64,000 nt of DNA from Lineus longissimus (lineage: Eukaryota; Nemertea; Pilidiophora; Heteronemertea; Lineidae), in the NCBI RefSeq assembly GCF_910592395.1, contig NC_088315.1, positions 4,404,501 through 4,468,500 on the forward strand. The letters are read 5' to 3'. Under the pieces are notes generated by a model. The model saw only the letters and a program-made list of their open reading frames with translations. It did no database searches and had not been told where the DNA came from. Both the position numbers and the translations under genes were made by a program. Shown here piece after piece: positions 47,994 through 59,155 of the stretch; position 1 is the first letter of the stretch; every line of letters begins with the position of its first letter.

Positions 47994-50900
47994 TCAGCTA
48001 TTTATATTGGGACACTGACACCCTGGCAGATTATGGCCATTTGCGTCTTTCCTGTCTTGAAAATGTAACAAATTATTATCATCAGGATTGTTATTGTCAA
48101 CAACATCATTATGGCCTACTTTTGGGTTACCATCAGATTTAATCTCTTTCAATTTTAAAGCAGACGCATTTCTTTTAGATCTTTTTTTACGCTTTTTCAG
48201 CCTACCTGCATAAACATCCATCTTGTTTGGCTTGAAGCGTCCGAAGCAATTGATCAGGAGGCCAAAAATTATAAATGCCAGAAGACTCGGTATAAACGCT
48301 ATCGACTTGACTCCAAGGACATAACCGAGGTACTCTGTGTTCATCTTGATATCCTCTGTCATCAACGTTACATTTGTTCCGTTGATAAACGTCGTTGATC
48401 GGTAGGCATAAGATATAAGAGTTTCATTATGCTCTTCCACCTGCGTGTGGCTCTTTACTGTCAAAATCTTGTTGTGTGGGTTGACATATTGGCCGTATTC
48501 GAATGGTTCGTAAAATATCTGGTTCTTCCACATATTTAGATCAAGCAGCATTACAAGAAAGATAATGCCATAGTTGAACCATTTGCCTGAAATGGAGAAA
48601 AGACATATCATATGATTTTACCCCCAGCCTTGCAGTGTTTCATAAGACAACCAATACCTCCAGTTTAGTATCAATTCCCTAAATCGAGTTGAGACACAGA
48701 ATAACAAGAGTAAAGCTCACCAGAGATATGAACCATCCAAGATTCCTTCTTCAAACACTTTGGAATCTCAAACTTGATGTGGGCTGTATTCAGACCTGGT
48801 AACTTGATGTCAAAGTTGTTGATGAAGTGGGGAAAGTCCCAATCCTGGAATAAAGATAGGGCAACTTGAAATAAAGGAATCTAGCTTTTGAGACACAAGT
48901 TATCAAAACACACAGTGGAACTGTTTGACTGGTCATCTCTTCTATAAATCGGGTAGCTGACCTCTTCTGAGCCTTTTTTGCAAAACCCTTTACCAGTACA
49001 CAAATCAAATTGAAAGAATTTCAGAAATTTCTTTGCGATTGGGAACCACTTACCTGCATCACAATCAGCAGATCCATAACAAGAATAAAGGAAGCTAGAA
49101 ATGCTCTGGACAGTTCATTTGTCGGTAACAAGTCACGATTCAGGGTGTCCCACGAGATGTAGTCAGTGGTAATGACAGTAACCACGACGACGGTCAAGAG
49201 GATCACGAGGAACCAGAAAAGGATGATTCGGTTCCAACCTTTCTTCCACCACTTCCGCACTGGAACGGCCCAGTTGGGGTACAACTTCTCTTGGAGCATG
49301 ATGTCTGTGATCTGAAAGACATTTCAAGCGGCCTAAGTTAGTGCAATGATAGCTACGTGCATATGAGTCAAATCTCTTAGAATTTATTCCAGAAAAGCCC
49401 AATGGTAGGGATTTCGGAAATTAGCAAAGAAATTCTAGAAATTCTCACCATCCAAGCAGTAAATGCGTCTCCTAGCCAAGTTCCACACGCTGCCGCCTTC
49501 ATAAACCAAGAGTTAGATATACCCATCAGTGGCGATATGTGATATGGGATCATTTCATCGCCGCCAATCAGGAGGAAGGCATTGTAGAGGTAAGAGAATG
49601 TGAATGTGAACAGAATGATGCTCATGAACATTGTCATCCATGAACCCTGGTCATCACAGAACAACTTCAGCCGCAATAATTTATCTGAAAATAATTAGAT
49701 ATCGATAATGCTGGATACGGTACCAGAGCCAGCTTGGTCCATCCCCTCATAGACATACATGTACTCAGAGACCTACATGTATCCTAATATTATGACTGTG
49801 TCAATCAATCTATCAATCAATCACTATCAATCAATAAGTCAATTTGTGTTGCACCCAAATCTTTAAGAATTACTCTAAGGCTCTTTGGGGCATTGTAAAG
49901 ACCGGCGAGCAAACTTTCTGCTCCCCTGATGAGAGGCGCGAGTCAAATAATTAGCTACACAGGATCAATCCAACCCCAGCAGAAGAAACATATCTAATTG
50001 AGATGATTGGTTTGTACTCACTGAACACCAGTTTATGCATGACGAACTTCCCAAAGAATGCTCCAGTTATCATTCCCATGAGCCAAATGGCAACTTTAAG
50101 AACAGACCATACGTTTGGCGGATAGCGAGTGCAAACAAACGCAAACATATTCCCAACAACTGGTATTTTGCATTCCTTGATACTGTGCGCAACAGGATCT
50201 TCAGCGTAGATAAGAAAGTTACAGAAACACACGAAGTAGGCAATAAAGATCCGTAGATATGGATGTTGGAAGTAGTATCGGAAATCATGGACCATGTAGA
50301 GCGAGAATTGACTAAGCCGGTCCAAGTCTGTCTCATCTACTGCTGAGTGGAAGCTCTTGACACTGGCCTGTCGAGAGGCAGCTGATCGCAAGCTTGAACG
50401 TGTGTTGTCGTCATTAATCTCTTTGGCAGTGATGGGGACACTGACATGTCGCAATGGAGGGATTGGGTCTTCATTCTCATCCTGAAAGCAAGATTTAGAA
50501 AATTTATGCTATGAACTGGTTTTATTTTAGCTTTAGAATAGATAGCCTGTTGCCAATATGTGGTTACTGGGAGCTCAATCAGGCGTGGTCATGCAAGGCA
50601 CCTAGCAGCTTTGTCATGTCTGTTTTCGCCACGTCTGGGGGGGACAATACCAAACACGCATTTTCCTTACACCGCCTGTATTACTATCTGGATGAACATG
50701 ACCAGCAGGACCACATCCACGGGCGCTGGCACCAGAGGCAGAGAGTGGGTACAAATGATGAGCAGGTTACGTTGGTATCATTAACATGTAGGACTAGGAG
50801 AGGGGTTCAACTTACGTGCAATTTATTGTGTGAGGACAAGAACTTGGCAGGGTGACCTCTAATCTTCTGTGCCTCATTCTTTTTTGTGGCACCTTTCCCC

Positions 50901-51046
50901 CCTCCATCACCATCTTCCTCTTCTCCATCCTCATCAGCAGCCAATTTTTTCCCACTTTCAGAATCCGATGTCACACTTCCGTCATTTAAATTACCTGCTG
51001 CTGCTCTGACAGCATGATCAGAACTTCCACCTGAATTCTTTGGCAT
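47994..51046 (-). CDS. TMEM117: transmembrane protein 117 (TMEM117)
   Basis: Six exons: 51046-50816, 50481-50022, 49684-49449, 49311-49054, 48844-48721, 48586-47994, joining to 633 codons plus TGA. The family signature is unmistakable: DFRYYFQHP (from residue 143), FLIYAEDPVAHS, GSWMTMF, GTWLGDAFTAWM, ITTDYISWDTLNR, SRAFLASFILVMDLLIVMQ, DWDFPHF, GKWFNYGIIFLV and LDLNMWKNQIFY. About eight hydrophobic spans are visible. Vertebrate TMEM117 (~514 aa) localises to the plasma membrane and is linked to ER-stress signalling. This protein has ~140 extra residues before the conserved start, rich in Ser, Asp, Glu and Gly, including an acidic block (DEDGEEEDGDGGG). The tail is Lys/Arg-rich (LKKRKKRSKRN) and ends in an Asn/Asp-rich stretch. 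Confidence 0.95.
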
Positions 51047-52180
51047 TATTTATGAGAGTGCATCAGACCTAGCGCATTTCTTGCTTTAGATTGAAGGAAA
51101 AACGGACTTTAATCGCATTAATTTCCTTGATATTTGATATCAACAAAATTTACAGAGCTGACTTTGATCTTGACGTGGGATACAGTTTCCGCCAATAAGT
51201 GATTAGAGAAAAATAAATCAAAAGATGGAAACAAAAACATTTAAATTTGTCAGAAAAGAGAGATTTTAACAAATTGGGTGGCTTAAAGGTAAATTATTCA
51301 ATTACAGCAGAAATACATTCATTGGCGGCTGTTGCTTAGCTCTGTAAGCCTCCAGTTTTAGTTTCAGTTCTCTACACACCACGTCGCTAGTAGTTAAAGC
51401 GGGAAATTTGAAAGTCAATTCGTGAACTCATTTTATGGCTAGGCCATAAGAATGCCATGGTCCTTTGTTCAAAATGAAGAAACTGATAAATCTCTGTAGT
51501 CCAGTCTACCCCCACCCCCACCCCCCAACTTCTGACCCCATACCCTGAAACCACCCTGGAAAATTATCAAAACACTGTAAAAAGAAAATGTCATGCTATG
51601 ACAAGTACCCCCTAGGCCGATATTTTGTCTGTGAAATAATTCCTCTTTGCGAACGTATGGGAAGTCAAGGGTTATGAGCGTATATAGGCCTAGGCCTACT
51701 TGCAAGTAGGCTGCAGGAAAATTGCCCGGGAAAATTGCTTGGCATTGCGACTGGAAGGGAATCAGTGGAGTGAAGGGCTTACATGGTGATCGGTAGTAAA
51801 TAAATGATTACCAAGCAGTGATTTCATTGAGACACTTTATTTTGAATCATGAAGGGCCTATCTTAAATAAGATGAGAATTCAAAAATAATTGAAAAGTCT
51901 TGGAAATTTCACGACATACCTTCAGTCATCCCTTAAGTCCATGTTCAGTGATAGTATTCCATGCAAGTAAGTTTTTATAATATGTTCCCTTAAAGGGATG
52001 TCCATGTTGATAGTAAGCCTATTCCAGGCCATACTAAGGAAATCAGGGGTTAAGGTTCACGGTCGAGAAATGAACATTAACCCCTGATTTTGTCAGGATG
52101 ATCCCAGGCAAGTACATATTCGTAAGGGATGTTTCAAACAGAGGACCTCACGCTTGCAAAGGCTTGATCTTGGGCTGGAT
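51047..52180. other. TMEM117 upstream region and 3' UTR of the Kazal-like gene
   Basis: The right part (toward 51047) is the TMEM117 5' flank. The left part is the 3' UTR of the Q/N-rich gene: a minus-strand AATAAA at 51841-51836 lies ~340 nt after its stop. A C/CA-rich low-complexity patch is at 51508-51528. Confidence 0.55.
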
Positions 52181-54099
52181 CTACTGGTTCTGCTGGTTCT
52201 GCTGGTTTTGCTGGTTCTGCTGGTTCTGCTGAAGCTGTTGGTTCTGCTGGTTCTGCTGGTTCTGCTGAAGCTGTTGGTTCTGCTGGTTTTGCTGGTTCTG
52301 CTGGTTCTGCTGAAGCTGTTGGTTCTGCTGGTTCTGCTGGTTCTGCTGAAGTTGTTGGTTCTGCTGGTTCTGCTGGCTCTGTTGGTTCTGCTGAAGCTGT
52401 TGGTTCTGCTGGTTCTGCTGGTTCTGTTGGTTCTGCTGGTTCTGCTGGTTCTGCTGAAGCTGTTGGTTCTGCTGGTTCTGCTGGCTCTGCTGGTTCTGCT
52501 GAAGCAGTTGGTTCTGCTGGTTTTGCTGGTTCTGCTGGTTCTGCTGAAGCTGTTGGTTCTGCTGGTTTTGCTGGTTCTGCTGGTTCTGCTGAAGCTGTTG
52601 GTTCTGCTGGTTCTGCTGGTTCTGCTTGCTCTGTTGGCTCTGCTGATTCTGCTGGTTCTGTTGGTTCTGCTGGTTCTGCTGGTTCTGCTGATCCTGACCA
52701 CTTTTACTCGAAAGACACGCGGTTCTCTTGAACGTGAACTTTTCCATTGGGTTGATAACCTTCATCGTACAGGCGTAATTGACGAATTCACACCTAAAAG
52801 GAGAAATGATAAAATACGATGGACATGTCTTTATATTTTCCCAAGTGGCTAATATATATCTATGTCCGACGTGGCATTTTCTCAGTGGTCGCCACCCGTG
52901 GTAAAAATAAGCGAGTCTCATTGGAAACTGACGAGGAAGGGACAGTCATCTATGACGGACGCTCATTCATTTTATCGAAAAAGGAAAAATAAAGCTAAAA
53001 AAGTAAAATACATATGAACTTACAATTCAGCGATTGCCCGGCGATATCGTTTCGAAATTAATATTTTACTTTTTATCTGTGAAGACTGTTTACATACTCA
53101 TTTTTGAATGTCCGCGCCGATGAGATTCCTCTGCCGGATATGACATTGACACAGACAGAGGGACCAACATTCGAGTCACATTGGTACATGTTGCACGTCA
53201 CTGTCACCTTCCCAGTTTTTTTGTCCGTCTTGCATTTATGGTAAGGCTCTTTATAGTCGTCACAATCATCTGTCGAAGACAAAAAAAGTTTGTGATAATT
53301 ACATGAAGGAACTGATGTAATGGAATCCTGGTCCCGTGTACAAGTCGGGATGGCTATTTGCTGATTTTCAGTATACATGTTGTCACATCTAACTGCAAAT
53401 TAGTTGGCTGTGTTCAGCGTCCGTCCCTGGCCATTCCCGGTTTCCTTACCCCGACATATTCCCGAGACGCCTTTGCCCAGTCCGTCGGCCACACAATGAG
53501 TCCCTGGTCGACAGTCATCACTGCTGTCACAGATTCCACCGGCTTTCTGCAAGCAAGATAAAAAAACCAAACTTACATGCATAGCAATTCCATATGACCA
53601 TCAAGAAAAGGTCTTTGTTTTATCATTGCACTCATTGTAGAACTATGAATGTCATAATCCGTCAGAGTACAATAGGGCCGGAGAATTTCGAGTGGGATAT
53701 TTTCGACTGCTAACACCGGGCTCCAGGTATCCAGGTTTCGATCGGAGGAGCCCATGGCTCAGGCCCGTAACGAGAGCAAAGGCACGGACTGCAGGGCAGA
53801 AGGCAGCCAACGACGTAGGCTATATCATCCAAAAAGGCGGCTGCTAGAAAAAGCGACGACATGAGAATATATTTGCACTGGCGAGAAGTGAAATTACCTA
53901 CCGCACCGCAGTAGCAAAGACAAGTCGGCCCAGCCTCACTTTCTGTGATCTTGGTCAGCAGTCCATTGGGTCCTCTAGTGTCCCCACTCTGGGGTAACCC
54001 ATCCGGACACGACGCTACGCATCGCGAGGACACGCAGTACTGCTTGGCTCCAGTTGCCGTTGACGCAAAGACCGCCACCAGCACGAATGTAATCCACAT
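52181..54099 (-). CDS. secreted Cys-rich Kazal-like protein with Q/N-rich tandem-repeat tail
   Basis: Four exons: 54099-53902, 53546-53450, 53269-53098, 52793-52181, joining to 359 codons plus TAG. A signal peptide fits residues 1-19 (MWITFVLVAVFASTATG). Cys-rich segments follow: YCVSSRCVASCPDG, CLCYCG, GGICDSSDDCRPGTHCVADG, then TCNMYQCDSNVGPSVC. TFKNECEFVNYACTMK fits the second half of a Kazal/follistatin-type domain (NEC...C pattern), ending near C180. From residue ~190 to the end, the protein is built almost only of QQN units with regular LQQN breaks, all from CAG and AAC codons. Exon 1's donor is taken at 53901 (GTAGGT) because only that keeps frame. Kazal domains bind proteases or growth factors; which applies is unknown. 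A longer N-terminus (ATG at 54186) is possible but puts the signal peptide inside. Confidence 0.8.
52184..52690. repeat. coding minisatellite: 9-bp unit with higher-order pattern
   Basis: On the plus strand the unit is CTGCTGGTT, with CTGAAGCTGTTGGTT interruptions repeating at roughly 48-66 bp, a higher-order repeat. It forms the last ~170 codons of the Kazal-like gene on the minus strand. Because the repeat has a period of three, other frames are open too (poly-LLV on plus, poly-RTS on minus); these are not genes. Confidence 0.95.
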
Positions 54100-56640
54100 C
54101 CTTCTGTAGTTCCGTATCCTAGGTTCCTTCTCAAATCCTTTCGAAATCAGTTGACTATTTACCCATAAAGAAGAAATATGTAACACAAATTAGGAGCGGA
54201 TATATTATATCCTCAACTGCAGATTACTCGGTATACCTTTTTTCGGGCGTCTTTTCAGATTTCAACTATGTGGCATTGTAAGACATCACGATCCATTTTT
54301 TGCCGCCTTACCTTACTGACAACACAACAGACACAAATATATAATCCTAAAAAGGACAATGACCTATCCAACCAACTAAACTTGTGATATTGAAATGTTC
54401 GAATTCATTAAATTTTAAGATACTTACGGCAATGTCTCTTGATGATTGCGCTTGTGTGGATAAACTGATTATTGCGGCCAGACTCCTCTCGGACGGGATG
54501 GGTGTTGCCAGCAACATATGGTTGCGGACCAGGTCGATTGAGACCATGCTTTATACCATTGATTGATTTCTAACTTTTAAAGTTTGTCGTTAGTAAATAG
54601 ATCGAGACGTACACGATTGATCGGGCGCTGTTAAAGGGACTATAACGTACGGATAAAATCATAGGTCTGATTCAATTGGGCCATTTCCAATCGATGTCAC
54701 CGCCGCGGGAAAACTACGGTCAGTCCTAAATGGTATCTTGTAATTCAAATTTCCGATTATGGCGCGGTTGTTGGGCAGTAAGGAGCGCAACGGTGCAGTG
54801 TAATAGAAAGAGGAAGCATCAAGACACCAAAGGTGCCAGCGAGTAATTATTCGAACACGTAGAGAACAAATAACCGCGGGCAGAGCGCTGTACTTCCCCC
54901 GCGGCGGCGGCCGCGTCGAGTAAACGCCCTATTATTGAACCAGGCGTTTATCGGTGGTTTGAGGAATTGATACTGGTTGACTCACCAAAATATTGGCCAA
55001 AATCGAACTCGGCAAGTTGGATAAGGCCTACCCGATTCTCGGCAAGCTGTGGAATTGATTTTCCAGGGATGTTAAAATAGATCGATGAAATAGTGCTGGC
55101 ACAGAAGCGTGCATGTAACATCAATTTTAAAGTGGTTACCTTCTAGCTAGTTTATACCATCAAAACTCTATTTCATGGTAAACCAAGGAGGTTCTAGTTC
55201 TACAGGGTGGCTCAAAATTATTCTGACATCGCAACGCCCTCGATACTGCTTTGGGGGTCGAAACCTGCTCCAAGGAAGTGAAAGACCATTTGATGGATAA
55301 AACCCTTTTTCTCAAAAAAAACTCATTTTGCGGTTTCGGAGGTTTCAGAGCATTCTGGTGATCTTTTTGGAACGAACATGTTTTCATTCTCCTCGCCCTT
55401 ATTCGTGGTCTTGGAGTACATGTTGCGTATTGCACTCAGAGAAATCATCTCGGTGTAGTTTTTCCAATGTTCATACCAGCAAGCAGTGCTACCACACTAA
55501 ACAGTGTTAACAGGCTGCAGATGTAACCTACACCCACTCACAAGCGTTACTTGATAGTTTCTAGACTTGCTTGTTCCAAACATATATTGAGTATTCTCTT
55601 TTACCTGGCCAAGGCTGAAATATATAATATGCATGAGTGCAGTGTTCGCTGACCTGCTTTGACGGTGAAACACCAAAAGATAGCCTTCTATCCCACCCAC
55701 CATAACTTATCGACTTAACTAAAAATCACAGTGCCTACATCCACAACCATGTTACCAGTGAGTTGATCCAACTAACACTGCACTCCTGCATATATTTCAC
55801 CAGTAATGTTATGGTAACATGCTATTTAACTTCGAATGTGACAAAGCTACTCCTTTGATATAGGGCCTACCTACTACAGGTACCAATGGATGGTGGATGT
55901 GATCTATGCTGAGAATGCTGCACGAAACTCGAGCCTCAAATATAAACTGAACGGGGTTCATGAAGGTAAATGGTATACAAGCGACGAAGGAATAGTTTCC
56001 ACAACAGCTACAATAATCTGTAGAGCAATCTCATGTAAGTTGAGTAGGCCCTATTCCTGCACTATGTGATTGAGAACACAGTGAAGCTTTCAATTCCAAT
56101 GGTGAATGTACTACTCAAATCTCTACAAGGAGACGATGCGTGATGACACTAAGTCTGCTTTTACATATCTTTTATATCAGATATTTAAATAGAGAAAATG
56201 ATAGTGATGTAATTGATGTAAGCCACAGGTTTTTGAGAAGAGTTTATTAAATATGCAGATGACCATGAATGTGCTTAACCCTTTCATGGCCAAATGATCA
56301 ATTTTCGTTCGATTGTTGCCTTCAGAAAATAATAACATTACGTCAATTATATTACCGTATATATATCAAGTCAAATAAATATTTCACAAATATTTTTCAA
56401 AATTTTCGTCGAATATGTAAAAAAGGCCTATAGTTCCATGTCTCTATTAAACATTCTATTTATAAGTTTCTTCCTTACCTCTGATATGCTAGCCCACCAT
56501 CCCGAACGAATCTAGAACTTCACCTTAAGCGCTTTTTCACCTTGATCGAACACACCTGTATATCACTCGTAGGTGATAGACGCGTGTATACGTTCATGTT
56601 AGCGTGATGCGAAATCTTCTACCTGTCTTTACTGCAACCA
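54100..56640. other. divergent intergenic region with a GC-rich patch
   Basis: Lies between the Kazal-like gene (minus) and the troponin-T-like gene (plus). A GC/CpG-rich patch at 54895-54925 (CCGCGGCGGCGGCCGCG) stands out from the AT-rich surroundings and may mark a promoter. No exon recognised. Confidence 0.5.
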
Positions 56641-56660
56641 GCTCCCGTTACAAGGTGTTC

Positions 56661-56781
56661 TATAAAAGGTAACCCCTTTACTTGAGATGTACAAGCGGCT
56701 ATACTTAGCAAAGAATTCAGATCAAACCAACTCAGAGAGGGGTACGTTGCAAAAACAGAAAATAAAAACTTCCAATTTGAG
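56661..56781 (+). promoter_or_regulatory. TATA box and probable noncoding first exon of the troponin-T-like gene
   Basis: TATAAAAG at 56661-56668 would set a start near 56690. The following sequence runs to a strong donor (GAG|GTAAGT) after 56781, giving a ~90-nt leader exon. It would splice to the acceptor at 59123-59125 in front of the ATG at 59156. A second possible leader exon ends at 57831 (C|GTAAGT). Confidence 0.5.
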
Positions 56782-59125
56782 GTAAGTTACACAATCTATT
56801 TCCAATTTGCACCAATACAGATTCAATTTTTATTAGATTTGATATTCAGAGATATTTCTTGAAATATTTTTGAAAATTTTGTAGACTTCTTGCTCCTCAC
56901 CACCCCTCCAATCGCGCCAATCAGAACCGGTAGCAGATGAGTTCCTCGTACTAATTCCAGGTTTCCCAACATCCACTGCTCCAAGGAATTCCTCCTCGCT
57001 TTCCAGACCAACAGATCCGAGCGACCCATACTTTCTCAGGTAAATCCCAATTTTCTACTTAAATTTTCCAATTTTCAGCGTCATTTCGGATTATCGAGAG
57101 ATGTTAAATGAACTGGATTTCAAGATTGGCGCGTTTGACGATTTTTGGAGCATTTCTGGGGTTTCATCGGTGATTTTATCAAAGGTTGTTCCAAGAAGGA
57201 TACGCAATAGGTGGTCGGTTTGTATCGCCATCGGATGTAAGAATCATCAGTCCGTGCAATAAAACTGATAACTCCAAATTTTGGAAAACTGTGGAATATT
57301 AAAATCACGATAACCTCACCAAAAGAGAATTTCATATAGCCATTTACTGCCCCAAGGGTGTCGTCCTGGTATCAATAAATTAGTTGACCATTCATTAGCC
57401 AAGTGTCTCTATGTCCTTAAAGCATGGAAATGATTTTGATTAGGTCTTAAGTTATGGTCAAATATGAAACGGTCTTGCAGATATTGTTAACTTTCTTCAT
57501 CAAAATGGCCGCCCCTTTGCCCAACCCAAAAGTGTCTGGTGGCCGAAAGGTGAAATATCGTTGCCGATAAACTGGCTGGCGTATCCTTGTTAGATCACCA
57601 TTCGACTCGACTTCTTGTCAGGCGAGACTGACGTCAAATTACCAAATTAAAAAAGGGCACCAACAAATTATATGCAGGGGTAGTGACCCTTCCTGCTGCG
57701 CACCAACCACCGAGCATGCAACTTGTTGTGTGACGTCACTTGTTCCATACATGCCCGGATGACCTGATACGCCCAGGTAGTGTCTGTTCATTTCATTCTT
57801 CTTTTATCCTGGAAGGTTGTGCGTTGCTTTCGTAAGTACACATTGATTTTTGTTGCCGAATAAAGTTTTTTCTTATTGAAGTAATAACAATGCGACTACT
57901 GTCATTGCTTGAATTGGCCGCCATTGAATCTGAATATGCCACGTAACTATTAGACGTTTCGTGGCTTTTTTATTTCAAAAGCATTTCAATTCTTTGTCCG
58001 AAATTTTCTTGTGAAACCGAAGTATTTTTTTGCTGGTTTCATGCGCACTTTTAAAAAGTAAATTAAGTAAGATGAATTTTTGCCCTCAAAAAGTTTTTAT
58101 CGGCTTAAAACTGGAAAAAACATTCACCATGGAAATATTAAAGGGTTACATTCCTGACGATACGAATACTGGCAGAGAGAATACGTATGCTTGAATATTG
58201 TTAAGGAGGTTGAGAAGAGCGACTGATCCAGGATCCTAACACACGTATACGGATAAAACTCTGTAGAAAGAGAACGAACTTTGTGTGTACATTTCTATCC
58301 GTATACGTATAAGGATTCGTGATAGGTCCCCTGATCTCACCCTCCCCATTGCTTTGAAGAGTAGGTGTACGAAAATGTGCTGTAAGTATGCATACCTGCT
58401 TATTCTGCGCTACCTGATGATGGAATATATAGCTCTGAGTCAAGATCTTGTTCAAGCACAGAGTTTTCTGGTACCTGATAAAGCAGCATACCGTCTGCCT
58501 TTACTGCTGCTCAAAGTCTTGTTTATAGAGCTCAAAGAAAATATACCTATCTCGCATCCAGCAAACTGTGGTATTACAACTGCAATCAGAGTGACGAGAG
58601 AACGTTTGAAACTCTTGACTGTTTTTTGAAAGAAATCTTATGATTAATGATTTTGAAGTGCAGTAAAAATATTTTTGTTTCTTGGACAAGTGCATCATTA
58701 TACTCCATCATTGGCAGTACACATAACTCTTTGAGATGCTGGAGTTACGTTACAATGTTAAGAATAGAGATTCGAGGGTAAATATAAGTTGTGTATGAAT
58801 CAACTTGTCATTTATGTAAAAAGTCGCTGCTGTTAGCGGAGGTCATTTAAATTTATTTTTTGATTATGTATACAAACAACAAAATTTATGGTGACCCACC
58901 AATATTATGGTGGCCATCTTGGATTCAACGCTTGATACTAGGGTTAGTCGTTACCCTGGGCATAAATGTACATCGGCAACCTGTTAACAGCAATTACGCT
59001 ACATGTACATGTACGACAAATCTTATGGTAGCGTAGCTTCTACTTCATGGCACAACTATAATTTTTGTGCAAAAATGATGATGATTAGTTCACTGAATTA
59101 TCATCTGATTTTCCTCTTCTTTCAG
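56782..59125 (+). other. first intron of the troponin-T-like gene (inferred)
   Basis: AT-rich and without coding exons. It contains an inverted repeat (58243-58255 with 58296-58308, ACGTATACGGATA) and the alternative leader-exon donor after 57831. In muscle genes such first introns often hold enhancers; no site was identified here. Confidence 0.4.
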
Positions 59126-59155
59126 TTTGGTGGACAGTAACCTTACGCCATCAAC

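Noticed and set aside
52093-52701. 202-codon minus-strand frame rich in Arg/Thr/Ser
   Set aside because: Alternative register of the same repeat, not in phase with the upstream exons.
52154-52852. 232-codon plus-strand frame rich in Leu/Val (poly-LLV)
   Set aside because: Antisense reading of the CAG/AAC repeat; a three-base-periodic repeat opens several frames. The minus frame is joined by splice phase to a signal peptide and Cys-rich exons.
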